Assembly (NCBI GenBank): GCA_964020085.1
Contig: OZ026604.1
Span: forward strand, 5,459,667 to 5,523,666
Direction: 5' to 3'
Length of the DNA stretch: 64,000 bases
Source: Micromussa lordhowensis
Lineage: Eukaryota; Cnidaria; Anthozoa; Scleractinia; Lobophylliidae
In this document: piece by piece, positions 24,008-36,046 of the stretch
How positions within the stretch are numbered: the first letter of the stretch is position 1
Layout of the letters: each line of letters opens with the position of its first letter
Program-made: the position numbers and the translations under genes
Notes under the pieces: model-generated
Told to the model about the DNA's origin: nothing
Seen by the model: only the letters and a program-made list of their open reading frames with translations
The model's database searches: none

Positions 24008-24178
24008 TGTTATTGCCGGTTTTTCATGTGACGTCATTATTTTTCCAAAATTGAAAATTACTAATCCTACTGAAAATTTAGTTTCATCAAATGTAAGACT
24101 TTCTAATAACTTGGCGTTTTACAACGTTTAAGCTCGACAGGCGTTCTTCATTTTGTAACAGAGCACTTTTGAATTTCC
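24008..24178. repeat. Dispersed repeat, inverted copy of 3122-3255
   Basis: Shares GCCGGTTTTTCATGTGACGT, TTTAGTTTCATCAAATGTAA and GCGTTCTTCATT with the other copy in opposite orientation. Confidence 0.6.
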
Positions 24179-26000
24179 GAGTTTATGCGTTGTGTGGCAT
24201 CAAATGGCGGCCCGAAAAAGGCTCTTGCGAAGGTCAAAAGATGAGTCATCGCTTACGTTTTTGCTAACTGAACAGTTCTTGCCCTAGAAGAAGTATTAAT
24301 TTTAACTTTTTCGGAGCTCTAGAGTAACAAATTTTCGTTTAAATAGCAAAACTCAATGGTGAAACTGACCCAAATAACGCGCGAATTAAAGACCGCACAG
24401 ACCTCTATCTTGGCGAGGTTGTTTATGTAACAATCATCTATCATATCCCAGATGCTTGAGTTAATTTATTGAATGGTTACGATTTTTATTTTCGTGACAG
24501 TGAAAACCAGCAATTTTCCTCGGCGTGTCCGTAGTTGTAGAACAAACTGAATTGTACTTTGGACTAAACAAATGCAAATACTTTGCGGTCATTTATAACC
24601 TATAAATAAGTCTTGGATTTCTTTGTGGTTATACCTTCGACGGTCAACATCAAAATTCCCAATACAATACCATGCATTGTTCAGGAAAATGATTGCAGAG
24701 AATATCGGAGGCCTTCAATTGCAACCAGGCCTGTGATGGTCTTGATGAATGACTAAATTCTCAGAGGAGAAAGTTCTTAGGCATGTACGAGAATCGGTTA
24801 GGACAATCAAGCAAATTGATCAAAAGAAGACTATGAAAGAACAAAGAAAAAGCTAATGACTACCACAAAAGAAGGCTTTGTTATTAAAATTTAATGCAGG
24901 ACTTCAGATGACTCTTAACCAAGACAAGACTTCAGAATACCTCATTTGTGTAATAATGGAAAGTTTTACTTTTAATTTTCATTGTATTGACTCAAGCGCA
25001 ATAAAACTCTTTTGAAATAATTTGACAGCCTTCTATTAATACATGTAGAGCTGCTTATTCGCCTGCAGGCAAATTTATAACATCCTAATTAACTGCGGAT
25101 CCGTAAACAACTGGACATAATGACTTGACACGTATACGTCGCGGCAGTCGAATCGTTTCAATAATGCGTAACCATGGTAACGAGTAAAGTAAGCTAACAT
25201 TCGATGTTGACGAAATGTCAAATGCGCTTCCAGGTATTGATCAAGAGATATACTCTTGGATAAAGAGCGGTTGTTTTTTATTTTTTTAAATATGGCTCAA
25301 TAATTCGTCAATCTGAACACAAGCCTCCGATAGTGAATTCTGTGCATAAGTTTTGCTCGGTAAATAATATAAACTCAGTTTGACTAAATATGGCCAAATC
25401 ACTTAAACCGATGTTCGAAGTTGGGAGAATGTTACTCCATGTCAGTGGTGTCACTGATCAATCCTGTGTGCTTGCAGGACAATTTCCTGATTTCGAGACC
25501 GGATCAAATGAAAACAAGAATTGAAAGGGGGCGGCTTTCTGTAACCCTCACGATATACCACGACTCTCGTCAACTTCAGGAATGAACATAGCAGCTTCAG
25601 ATTCCGTGACAGCGTTATTCCTTGACGCCTTCTTAATATAAATTCATTGTTAAAGTTGACCATGGTGTCAAAAACTGCGTTTTTCTCTGACTAATACGAT
25701 CTGACTAATCAGGTGAGAAATAGGAGCGAAAGACTTTATTGGTCCCGTGAGATCATATGCCAGTTTGTATGGTTATGATAACAATGTTTGCTTTGCTTAT
25801 TACGTAAATCCGCACCTCCTTACTAATTGATGTCGAAATTTAATGAAATAAGTGACATCTCTGTCAAGTTTATTTGGTTTCTTGCAGATAACTAAGCGCC
25901 GATATATCAACTCGTCAACGTGATCAATGATAAATCACGAGTACACAGATAAATAACGAAGGACATAATTTTAAATACGAATAAGATAGGTTTAAGTCCT
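24179..26000. other. Intergenic DNA, promoter side of family member 5
   Basis: No coding sequence or repeat supported. Right half of the divergent spacer of the gene cluster. Confidence 0.45.
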
Positions 26001-27266
26001 TTGGAACTAAAGAGCCGTGAATTACCACGTTGGAATTGGGCTGATCAAACTGTACTCAGAGAAGTTTCCTTACAAATCATGGCGCAGAACCGGAGAACGG
26101 TCTCTAAGTTCGAGTTTAACAAACGCGTCCGTGATCTCGTATCGCGTGATAGCAACCGGCTAAGGCAAACTTTTCAAAAGTTCGACAAAGAGTACGCAAG
26201 CCGCATGGCCGAGATACACAGCTTGCAGGAAAAAGTTCGCCATTCCATGAGAAACTTGACGCAGGAAAAGATGCAAGCGCGTGAAGCAGAACGAGGGAAA
26301 TCTTCCACAAACGATCACCAAGAAGGAGGCATATCCGACACGGATGAAAGAATGAAACATAATTACAAGGCGTCACTACCGGGTATTCAGATTAATCGTT
26401 CCGACCATCTTGAAGTTCCAAATCGTGGACAAACCAGAAGTCGGCGATACTCTTTACCGCATCCTCCGACGTTTCTACCCGGTAGCCCGAAAGAAAGCCG
26501 AACACTTCCGATCCATGTTTCTCATCCGAGGACAATCGCGTCCTCCCTGCCAAAGGAGGCTTTTGCAAAACCTGGATCCCCGAAGGACACGTCCCTGATG
26601 TCTAACCTGGCTGGTTCTCCAAAAGAATCTTTACACGGAATTCACTTGCAATACCCAGAAAATGCAAGGCGTCGTAAAAGCGATTACAGACTGTCAGTTA
26701 GAGAGCTGCCTATTTCGTTGTCACGTTCTGATCCCATGTTTACCGTCAAAAACAAATTAAGTCCACAGTTGGATCGTAAAGGCCATACTGTTGCGTCAAA
26801 AGGTGACATTGACGGGGATGTCCAAAACACAAGCACTGAGCATGATAAAGATGACACATCCGATGATCATGAAGATAGCTGCGATAAGGATTCCCAAAGT
26901 CCAAAAGGAGACCATATCACATTGCAGCGCCAACCAATAACTAATCATTCATCTGACCATGCCGCGGAAGCCGAACAACAAAGGGGAAACGACTCCAATC
27001 ATGTCAAGCCCAAAACTCTTCTAAAAAGGACGCGAAGTTCTTCGGTTCCTTGTGATCCAGACCGTTTGAATCTTAAACCCAAGGACAACATCCGTAGTGG
27101 CGAATCCAGACCTAGCAGGTCGCCTAATCATGCCGCTGGTACCAAACGAGATGTGTCGCCTGCAATCCGAGTCTTTACACCCCAAGAGGGTATGGATACC
27201 TCTTCAAAGCCTTTCGACGAACTCCGTAACTGCAGGTATTTACGAAACAGCAACTTCGAATCCTAA
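26001..27266 (+). CDS. CRYLR-tail family protein 5 (421 aa, unknown function)
   Basis: Single exon on the plus strand, the first of the two right-pointing cluster members. Residues 46-86 match the family motif (LVSRDSNRLRQTFQKFDKEY ... HSMRNL). The middle has RRYSLP and TRSSSVP sites, an SPKES/SPKD repeat (GSPKESRTLP, GSPKDTSLM, GSPKESLHG) and an acidic stretch near 275-300. The tail is SKPFDELRNCRYLRNSNFES (Cys 411, stop six residues after R415). Met27 (MAQNRRTVSKFEF) is a plausible alternative start. No membrane or enzyme features are visible. Confidence 0.75.
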   Translation: MELKSRELPRWNWADQTVLREVSLQIMAQNRRTVSKFEFNKRVRDLVSRDSNRLRQTFQKFDKEYASRMAEIHSLQEKVRHSMRNLTQEKMQAREAERGKSSTNDHQEGGISDTDERMKHNYKASLPGIQINRSDHLEVPNRGQTRSRRYSLPHPPTFLPGSPKESRTLPIHVSHPRTIASSLPKEAFAKPGSPKDTSLMSNLAGSPKESLHGIHLQYPENARRRKSDYRLSVRELPISLSRSDPMFTVKNKLSPQLDRKGHTVASKGDIDGDVQNTSTEHDKDDTSDDHEDSCDKDSQSPKGDHITLQRQPITNHSSDHAAEAEQQRGNDSNHVKPKTLLKRTRSSSVPCDPDRLNLKPKDNIRSGESRPSRSPNHAAGTKRDVSPAIRVFTPQEGMDTSSKPFDELRNCRYLRNSNFES

Positions 27267-29099
27267 TACACTCATGAGATACAATTACATTCCAGCGAAC
27301 TGGTCTATTCATCGATTGGACTAAAAACCGCAACGAGACCCACGACTGTCTCTGTCTCTTGTACATTTCACCCAAATTGGGGTAAAATCGAGGATACGCT
27401 TTCACTAAAGTTGGATCGCTAGGCTCGGCTTCCCTTAAAGAGAAGCAATGTGTGAAGATGCCAGTTGGAGGATAATCAAGACAATAGCCTGTAATATGCA
27501 CGGATATTTGTCCCTGGACACTATAATATCCCAAATTTTACAGCTTTCCTCGAGCTTCGCTACCTGAAATCTGTTCTACCGTATTCAAGAAAGATTATCA
27601 AACAAAAGTGCTTTCAAATCTCGCCTTAACTTAAGGTCGATGTTTGCAATTATTATGGATAGTTTGGGCATTGACTGGCAATTAATTGTACGTTACACGT
27701 AACAGACCCCATTTCACTTCTAACCCAGTGAAATCCCAACATCTGAACTCATGGGATAGCTTGTTCACAGTACCCAGCCCACAAAATTATTTACGATTTT
27801 ACTTGCTAATGAGTAATTTTCAAGTTTTTGTTGCTGTTTTCACACTGTATAACGTTCGGTATTCAGAGATTTAATTATACAACACTGACCGTTAAATCTT
27901 TAACCAGGTATAAATAAAAGCTTCTATGATATTAAAGGCTCTAGTCATCTACAATGCCATCAGGGCATTTTTATGAGAACGATTGTGTTTTATATATAGT
28001 AGCAATTAATAGTTGTCGCTGAGCTCAAGATGCCTTGTTATTTAAGAAATTTAAAACATGTACCATGTTTCTATCGAGTTATAGAAACACGAGTGGACGT
28101 TTGGGAGAACGAGGAATGCTGTGGGAACACGAGCCAATAGGGGAGTGTTTCTACAGCTTTTCGAGTTCTCCTAAACGTTCACGAGCGTTTCCAAAACTCG
28201 ATAGAGACACGGAGAATAGGTTTTCTATTTCTTTTAGAAACACGATTTTTAACCAATCAGCACGCGTGTTTTTTGGGGCTATTTTCTAGAGTCGAATGAA
28301 GTAGTTTTTCTCTTCTGGAGCATCTGCATGTTTGTAGTGCCTTCTGTTTGCTTTTTTACGCAATTGACCGCTCACAAAAATAGACCTCAATTGTTTTTTT
28401 GCTTCTTTTCTTATGCATATATGTCCGTGAACTCGGCAACATCTGAGTAAACAAAATTAAACTTGTGAAATTCTGGCCGCAGCTGAACGAGAACAAACTG
28501 GCTCGAAAGCAAGTACAAGCTATAATTCTTGCTTCACTTCGCTATAGTAGCTTAAAAACGTATTCCAATTTTTGTCTTATTGTCTTATATAATGAGATAA
28601 TCCATAAGAAGTTCCCACCCTATGATCTGCTGGAGTCTGAAATTATTACCCGCAGATTATTACGAGGATTGTAATTTAAGTGGAAGCTCAATATAAATAG
28701 GGCTATAATGAAATTGGTTAACTTAATTCATGCGAATAGTGAAAAACAAGATTGCATATTACGCAAAATATCAAAATGCAACGAAAGCCATCTCAACCTA
28801 TACTATTAAACTTTATATTCTGGAACTCAAGCTAAAACCCTGAGCGACCCAGTGAAATTTCCAATTGCATTGGCTGAGGCAAAGGAAATAATACTTCACA
28901 ACAACTTGTGAAATTTCATCAAGTTTTTCATATTAGCAAATCAAAATGTGCGACAATACATCTGTATTCACTTTTTGTACTGTTGCACCGAGCAGAGCTG
29001 TTCATCTGTCGGTAGTTCTTGCACATGTCAATGCTAGAACATTACAGTCACTTTTAAGCCACCTAAAGATTCTTTGGAATCATTTGGCTTGTACGAAAA
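27267..29099. other. Intergenic DNA with a foldback repeat
   Basis: No gene supported; contains the foldback at about 28064-28222. The rest is AT-rich. Confidence 0.45.
28064..28222. repeat. Foldback repeat
   Basis: TTTCTATCGAGTTATAGAAA and CGTTTGGGAGAACGAG on the left are mirrored by TTCTCCTAAACGTTCACGAG and AAAACTCGATAGAGACAC on the right. Non-coding. Confidence 0.55.
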
Positions 29100-30551
29100 A
29101 TGAGTCGGAGGAGACTGATAATGTCAACACGAAACGAGAAAGTGAAGCGTCTCAACGCAAACGAAGACAATTTGCTCCAAATGGAAATGGAACGCTTCCA
29201 GAAAAAACACAACAAAGAGATGAAGAACATCATTCTGGAAAGGCAAACCGCTAAGGAAGCCATGAGTGATGTCAGACGTCAAAGGGCGTCTTCTCTATTG
29301 GCTGCTCGAAGGGTTTTACAGGAAACCAATGCATTGGATGATCGGTCTGACAATTCCTCAGCTTTGTCTGAAAAGGTCTTCAGTGAGGCCAAGCAAAACA
29401 AGGTTTCCAGTAAGATGGTACCAGGTTTGGAAGCTGAGGAAGATAGGTCATCTTGTTTGAAGACGTACCTGCTAAACCTCACACAGAAAGAGGAAGATCT
29501 TGACAGAGAAGTTTTAGACGACTGTAACGCGACTTTGTTGCCTTCGAAGAATGATCATTTTGGACAGTCCACGCCAAGCACGCCCAAACGTATTCAGAAG
29601 GAACAACAGCAAGCAAAATAGTACAAAGCTCGGGAACTCTTAAAAACACACTAACTGTCCAGAAACACTGTCTGCCGAATCCTCCACAGAAAACGTCAAA
29701 TCGTGCCCAGAAGTCTTCAGAATATCTCAACGTACCCTACCTGGCTCCGAAAATCGATCAGTTTGAGCGATCTCCCCGCATACGCCCCCGAAGCACCACG
29801 TATGACGGATCTGACTTAAAAGGCGCATCTTCAAGGAGTGAGCAGGTTGAACCACCTAACCATTTCCAGAACATTGGCGAATCAATATCGGGAACAGCAA
29901 GGTAACTCTGCAGTCAAAAACCTCCCTTTCGTGACAGAAAGTGTCGCGGACGACAACAGAGCAAGACGCCACAGTGAACATTCAATGCTTTTTCAACGCG
30001 TGCCAATACCGAAAAGTGGATTGGAAAAGAGAAATCTGTCCCCAAATGGTCCCAGCAGTGCCTCATCCAGAGGGAACAGTCCAGAACCGGACAATTTTCA
30101 CAGCCCATTAATTCTGCGCGTAGCACTACCCCAAACGCCCCCGATGAATCGACGATTTAGCTCCGAGACCAGAAGTAAACTGCTGGTGAAACGCAGCTCC
30201 TTAGATCCTTCCCACAAGTCCTTGACGCAATCGCAAAACAAACTTAGTCCTTCCAGAGGCATTGCCAAATTTCGTCAAACAGGATCCGCCGCCGCTGTAG
30301 CTCGGACACTCGTGTCGCGCTACCAACGCGAGAAAGCAATTTCGAACGCAACAGAAAATCTCATTGCTGAGCAGCAGAGAAGAGACAAAGTGCGTGAAGA
30401 ACATCAGCAAATGAAAGACGATTGGGAAGAAGCTGGCTGCACGCGCACAACTGGTTTGAAAAAGAGTTTCTTTACAATCCCCCAGCTTGTCGTGGCTTTG
30501 AATGCAGTTGAAAGAGTAGCGAGTGGAGGATCTACGTTAGCTGAAAAGTAG
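29100..30551 (+). pseudogene. CRYLR-tail family member 6, two compensating frameshifts and lost tail
   Basis: Open frames 29100-29621 and 29838-30551 are in the same phase. Between about 29600 and 29902 the coding-like sequence is in a different phase (for example YLAPKIDQFERSPRIRPRS, then GASSRSEQVEPP). The simplest reading is one former gene of about 483 codons with a -1 shift near 29600 and a +1 shift near 29900. The N-terminus carries the family motif (LNANEDNLLQMEMERFQKKH, residues 18-60). The last residues are GGSTLAEK then stop. This aligns with GKTLAEMM in the 614-residue paralogue, so the protein stops just before the CRYLR tail. Sequencing indels could account for the frameshifts but not for the missing tail. 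Confidence 0.65.
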
Positions 30552-33273
30552 ATTGAGTGACATTGTTTTTCATCTTGAACATAACTGCACTACTGCGTTA
30601 CACTATCGTAAGCTATGCTTCATCGTTCTTTAAGTTGAAAAGCAGTAAATTATAAGAATTATTAGGGGCGGTATACATCAGTACATATTACGATAACAAG
30701 CAAATCAGTTTTGAAGCGACAAGGACGTTCATAATAAAGCCTCTAGATGACTGTCACGAACGCAGGATAACGCAGTTTTTCATGGAAATGGAAATGTACT
30801 GTTGATACTTTACTAAATGTAATGAAGTCTACTGCTAATTCTTATGCCTTCCCAATCAGGAATTCTACTGTATAGAACATTATTAGTAAGTAAGTAAGTA
30901 AGTACTAGTATTAATAATTATCATAAGCTATTGAAAAAAAAAAAACACTCGAAGTTGAGTTCAGTAAGATTTAATCTTAGTGTCGGTGGGCTTCAGGAAA
31001 CGCGTGCTGCTTTCATACTTTATACGGTCCTGACAACACGCCATGTAGCGACAAACATTCTCTTGTAAATATTTTGTACAAAAGTACAGGCAATTACTTC
31101 ACATAATTGGTTGGTTTGATTATTGTACAAACAGAAAGATAAGCATTTAATATCGATGGATTATTCTCTTTCAATTTTCTTAGTACAGGCCGGGTCATTT
31201 ATGTAAATAAATCGATAACATCAGTAAGTCAGTATCACAGTGGATGCGTTATCTCGAGGGGAAAGATGTCTCGGTAGCGAAGACATTTATAGGCTCAGTC
31301 GATCTCCAGCCGGGGCTGTTTCGGGCTGGAGACTGAAATCTTTGTAATATGTGGAACCGCAACAAATCCTTGACATCCTAACCCCCGCTTCCTGATTGAA
31401 TCACGTCTGCGATAAATTTGGGTATCCAGTTTAGCATCATTCATTCACCATATGATTAGACCATCACCGGTAAAAAAGACAAATTATGAAAAAGCGAATT
31501 CTCAACTGGCAAATTACTTCATCGTGGGTAATTTGTTGTGGACATGAACGAGGGTTAGGTAGACACGACCCAGGATGAGTACGGAACTGTGCTCATTGAC
31601 AACGTAGCCACTTCGGTTTTTATGCTTAAGTTTACCAGTTTCGGGTACTGAGAAATGGAAACTGTTGATAACGTTCATTTGACCAGAGGATATTTAGTCA
31701 CACGTGACTTAACAAAAAATACTGTTTTGTAATTGTGCCAACCGCTCCTTAAAGATGACATGCGGTCACAATAAGATCGATTCTAGGCGTTCTAATTTGC
31801 TTTGAACTCTACCACTGCCACTGATTGCCGATTTAGCGCTGTTCTGCAGTCTTACTTAAAGAATACGTTTTAATCCTTTTAGCTTCCATTTTAACGAAAG
31901 ACCACGATAGAGCTTTGTAGACGTGTACCATCTGTCATTCAATAGCCTATATGGTATTGCTATGTCACCCATAAAAATGGTTGTCGAAAGCAATGGTTGC
32001 GAGAAATGAAAGGAGTGATAAAATTGGTAACAGTGTCTCTTTTGAGACTTTTGATAATAAATGAGTACAACATTGTATGGCAGTGTGAAGGCTTCACAGT
32101 GCTGCGCACAGCAATATTGCAATTTCCATTCGATACATAAAAGAGGTTACATTTCGACACCAATATGATGGTCCCAAAATTGGCAATCTTACTAATTTTA
32201 CCAGGATCTTCTTATTTGAGGTATCCGTTTTTCACGACGACTCTAGTTTGTGAGTGGCAAGTTCCCAATGTTTCTAGCAGTCCCGGCATAGTCAATGGAA
32301 TGTTCGAAAATCGAACTTAATCGAAAACAGTCGAACTCAATCCGAACTCATTCCATTAGATTGTGTCCGTCCGATTGAGTTCGGCAACCGAACTCAATCT
32401 AACACAATCCAGTGCAATGGATTCAATCCAACGCGTTTGATTGCGTTCGGGTGAATAAACTCGCTTGAATAAAGATGATGTTGCGTGGTCTCAAAAACGA
32501 GTGTTGTCCTCGAGCCTCGCATAACTTAACAAAAATCAAGAGTTCAAAATTATTGGGGTGAACGATACACTAAAAGAACACAGAATTGGCCCGGGTTGTT
32601 CGAAAGGTGAAAAACGCTATTTTCATTGATATGATTGCGCCGAAATGGCCACACGTGCTACATAAATAAGCACACTTTTCCTCCAGAGACCCTCGTAATA
32701 ATACCCATGCACATTGAGCATATTATTTATACGCCCCCCAACACTTGTGATCGTTCTGTTGCCTGCCTCGAGAGGTCTTCTGCCTCGAGAGGTCTTTTTT
32801 GCCCCATCCACCTCCCCTCAGCGCCGGAAACCTCCCTCCTGCTGCACTTCTTCGCATGCGCGGAAATTATTTTCGCCCATACCTTAGTATCTTCGCGTGT
32901 GCCATGGAGGTGCAGCATCATGATAACAATGAAAATCACCATCTAGCGGATAGTGTGGTTTGTTTTGTTAACACTTATCCGCTGGATAGCGATTTATCCT
33001 GCATGTGGGCCAACTGGGTCCTGATAATCGTACGTGATCTCTTGGAGAATCATTAAGAGTGTCTCAGGGAATAAATGGAAACAAAGATATGAAATTACTT
33101 TGTTTTAGTTTAGAAAATTAACGCTTATATTAACATATTTCAAATTACACATCTTTGATTAACACAAATGGAGGGTCAAAATTGTCCAAAATAAAGAAAA
33201 CAAACTCCTGTGAGAAACTAAATTAACGTGACTGGTAACAATTATTAAACTGAATCAAAAAAAAAAGAAAGTC
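30552..33273. other. Intergenic DNA with small repeats
   Basis: No gene supported. Contains (AGTA)n at about 30887-30904 and a GAACTCAAT/ATTGAGTTCG-rich foldback at about 32285-32455. Confidence 0.45.
32285..32455. repeat. GAACTCAAT-rich repeat
   Basis: The word GAACTCAAT or its complement recurs many times (TCGAACTCAATCCGAACTCA, GATTGAGTTCGG, CCGAACTCAATCTAACACAA), giving alternative hairpins. Origin unknown; MITE-like. Confidence 0.5.
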
Positions 33274-33778
33274 ATGTTTTGGTGTCAACAGGAAGGAGAC
33301 GAAATGCAGAGTAAGAGACTGCCGGCTCTACGTGCGAGGAGGAACGAGGAACTTAATAGCGAAAGCTGTGATATATTTGTATTGCTTCAATTGGATTCAG
33401 AAGTTTTGGTCAAAACAGTAGATCTAATGACGCCAATTATGGATCAAGCACTGTTAGAAGCATTAAACATAGGTACGATTGAACAAAATTCTTCGAATCG
33501 ATTGCGAAATTGGGAGAACCCAAAAAGATAGTGGCGGATTCTATCAGATTGGTCCAGATTCCTACGTGTACACGGAAGGATTGCGGAGAACCAAACGGGA
33601 ACATCTGTGTGGGAAGCAAACAACGCCACTCAAGAGGTACCCATGCATGAAGTTTGTCAATAGAGATGTGCATCTTATTTCTCCCAACTGTTTCCACAAT
33701 AATTATATGGAGACGAGTAAGAAGAATTGGTTTGAGATGAGGGCTAACTCGCCAACCAAAAGGTCGTGGTATTTTTAG
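33274..33778 (+). CDS. Possible small gene of unknown function (two frames)
   Basis: Two overlapping plus-strand frames (33274-33531 and 33479-33778) have protein-like composition. The second has a Cys/Tyr-containing stretch (REHLCGKQTTPLKRYPC) and a clean stop. They would join only by an indel or a small intron near 33480-33530. It lies just upstream of the Spot14-like gene on the same strand. No family is recognised; this may be chance. Confidence 0.25.
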
Positions 33779-33955
33779 AGCTGAAATGCAGCTTTCTTGT
33801 CATTGGTTTATTTGACAAAGACGCCTGTCAACAGCTCATCGAATACGTGTTCCCAGCCAAAACAACGTTGTTGGGCAATGGGTAACAGCATGCAACCCGA
33901 GTGAGATCACGTTATTTTATTTTTATTTTTTCGCTTCTCTGTCGTATACAAGAAA

Positions 33956-34366
33956 ATGGCAAGGAGTGAAAATCTTCCTGATGTGTTGAGCGAATTCTTG
34001 AAAGCAATTGACGAAATGAGCAATACAGTTTTAGTTCCGCATCGACTGGTTGACATCCCAAAAGACAACCCATTCCAGGCTGGAAAGTGCCAATGCACCA
34101 CCGCTAAAGATAGTTCTCTCGTTGAACCAGCCAAAGAGCTCAACGACTCGGGTCTATACGGCACTTATCACATGCTGTTGGATATCAAGGAGGAGTTAAC
34201 AACGGGAAAGAAAACTTCGGCTGAAGGATGCTTTCGTTCGCACGTGAAAGTTGTGGTGGAAAGCATGAAATATCTCACATGGCTAGCAAAATCTTTGACG
34301 CAAAATTATTGCGAAGAAGTGGGAAGTGGTGGAGGAGCCGATGACTTGCGAAAGAACAGGTTTTGA
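33956..34366 (+). CDS. Spot14 / MID1-interacting protein family homologue (THRSP/MID1IP1-like)
   Basis: The 136-residue protein matches the Spot14 family layout. The N-terminal helix is LPDVLSEFLKAIDEMSNTVL followed by VPHRLVDIP (family: MxxFxxxVxxMxxxVMIPSLLRDV). A tyrosine-containing helix follows (LYGTYHMLLDIKEEL; family LYxxYxxLKxIRxxM). The C-terminal helix pair is SHVKVVVESMKYLTWLAKSL plus QNYCEEVG. In vertebrates these proteins bind and promote polymerisation of acetyl-CoA carboxylase and regulate lipogenesis, and MID1IP1 also binds the microtubule protein MID1. Whether that holds in a cnidarian is inference. Single exon, good ATG context (GAAAATGGC), and about the family's normal length. 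Confidence 0.8.
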   Translation: MARSENLPDVLSEFLKAIDEMSNTVLVPHRLVDIPKDNPFQAGKCQCTTAKDSSLVEPAKELNDSGLYGTYHMLLDIKEELTTGKKTSAEGCFRSHVKVVVESMKYLTWLAKSLTQNYCEEVGSGGGADDLRKNRF

Positions 34367-36046
34367 GTTCGGTTCGTTTGAGGAAACATTCAAGTTAAAT
34401 GGAATGAGCTAATGGACTCAAATCTGAGAATTACATTAACCTGGAGACATAGAAACCGACTAACGAAGTCTTCGATGTAAACTTGTATTACCGGAAATTT
34501 TAATAGAAGAGACCGGCTGTGACCGAACGGAACTTCCTTTTGCTCTGATTTCCTTGCTCTAAAATAACACGAAAATCTGCGAGATTTGCGCTAATAATTC
34601 TATGAAAACGAATCTATTTTATTCTATAAATTATTACTACTGAACACGACGATTTTTTTAAGTTATTTAATTTTGTTAAAACTGGTAACATAAGCTTCTC
34701 TGTATCTGATTATGGTATCATTAATTCTCGTCTAACGTGTATGCAGCCTTCCGGAGTTTAATATTACAGCTCACATGATTTGGGCGAGAGAGCTTTAAAA
34801 AAATGTTTATTACGAGCATTTGGCGCTTAGAACCTGTACCTTAGATTAGCTTTAAGCGTGCAATCTGGATAAACATACCGAAGTGTATCTTAATGTTATC
34901 CAGGACAAAAAAAAATGTAGATATTTTTAGATCGCGTGAAAATTGTAAATTGTGAAATGACTAATCATAATAATTATTACAGCGGGTAAAAAATGTTTGA
35001 AAAAAATAAGACAAAAATAAATGGATATCTGTTTACATTGTAACCTCAAGCTTCAAGTGAAGGTCTACTACATGTTACTTCGTTGCTGAAATGTCGTTGA
35101 TAAATCAGCACCACTTCCTGTCAATCCGATCAAAAGGTTATATACTGCCACTAGCTTCTTTCAAGATGTATTTGTTTCGACTATAAGTTAATCCCTCTTA
35201 ACGTTTCCCGGTGACCACCCTTTTTCCTTTGTTAATCAATTAGTAATCTTGGGAACTTCACTGCCAGTACCGCGTAAAAACAGTCATCTCGAAGTTCGCT
35301 TGATTTGATGACAACTGTGCAGGCACATGATGAAACACTGTAAATCGTGACAGTTTTTCGTCACGCAATCATTTCTTTTCTCCGGAAAATACAATGTTTG
35401 TATGAGGTTCCATTGTCGCATGTAATCAAATATTTTAATCCAAAAGCTCAAGGTAGCGAGACCAAAACATAAACACTCTCAAAGAAGATTTAAACATTTT
35501 CAACCATGAGTCTCGTAAGTTCGCTTCCGCTCCGGAAGTCGTTACACATTATTTAAGTAAAGATTATTCAAACTTTACCTTAATATGAAAAAGATTTCGG
35601 TAGTAATCCGTCCATGCTGTGTGTTTCTGTCTAGAGCGCAAATGGGCAGGAAATTGCTGTCAGAAAAAATAAGGTTTACGTCGAAAGAAAAAAAAAGATG
35701 ATGTTATGTTAACCTGCAAGGAAAGCTGTTCGTTTTGTCTGGTATCGAATTTTCGCAAACAGATCTTCTAAATTCTGGGATGTTTCACTACCCGAGAAAA
35801 TATCTACCAACAGCACATTGTACGTGTTAGTTATGGCCCTTTCCGAGTTCTTGGAAAAGCAAAACGTCTGTTACAAAGGTTTGGTCGACGAGGTGGATGT
35901 TCTACACACACGGAAGCGCTTTCTGCTGTTTCAGCGCTATGGGCACTAATTAACTCCAAAGTTAGAGCTCCGCTTCCTTCATGTCGTAGGACCGCTTCGC
36001 TTGCTCACTGAACAGTGAAATGTGTTTCTTCCTTGTGCTAATTCAG
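34367..36046. other. Intergenic DNA, no gene seen
   Basis: AT-rich, no supported ORF or clear repeat. Confidence 0.5.

Noticed and set aside
29891..29905. Splice donor GGTAACT in the middle of the 29100-30551 gene
   Set aside because: Coding-like sequence resumes immediately after it in another phase, so no intron of realistic length fits.
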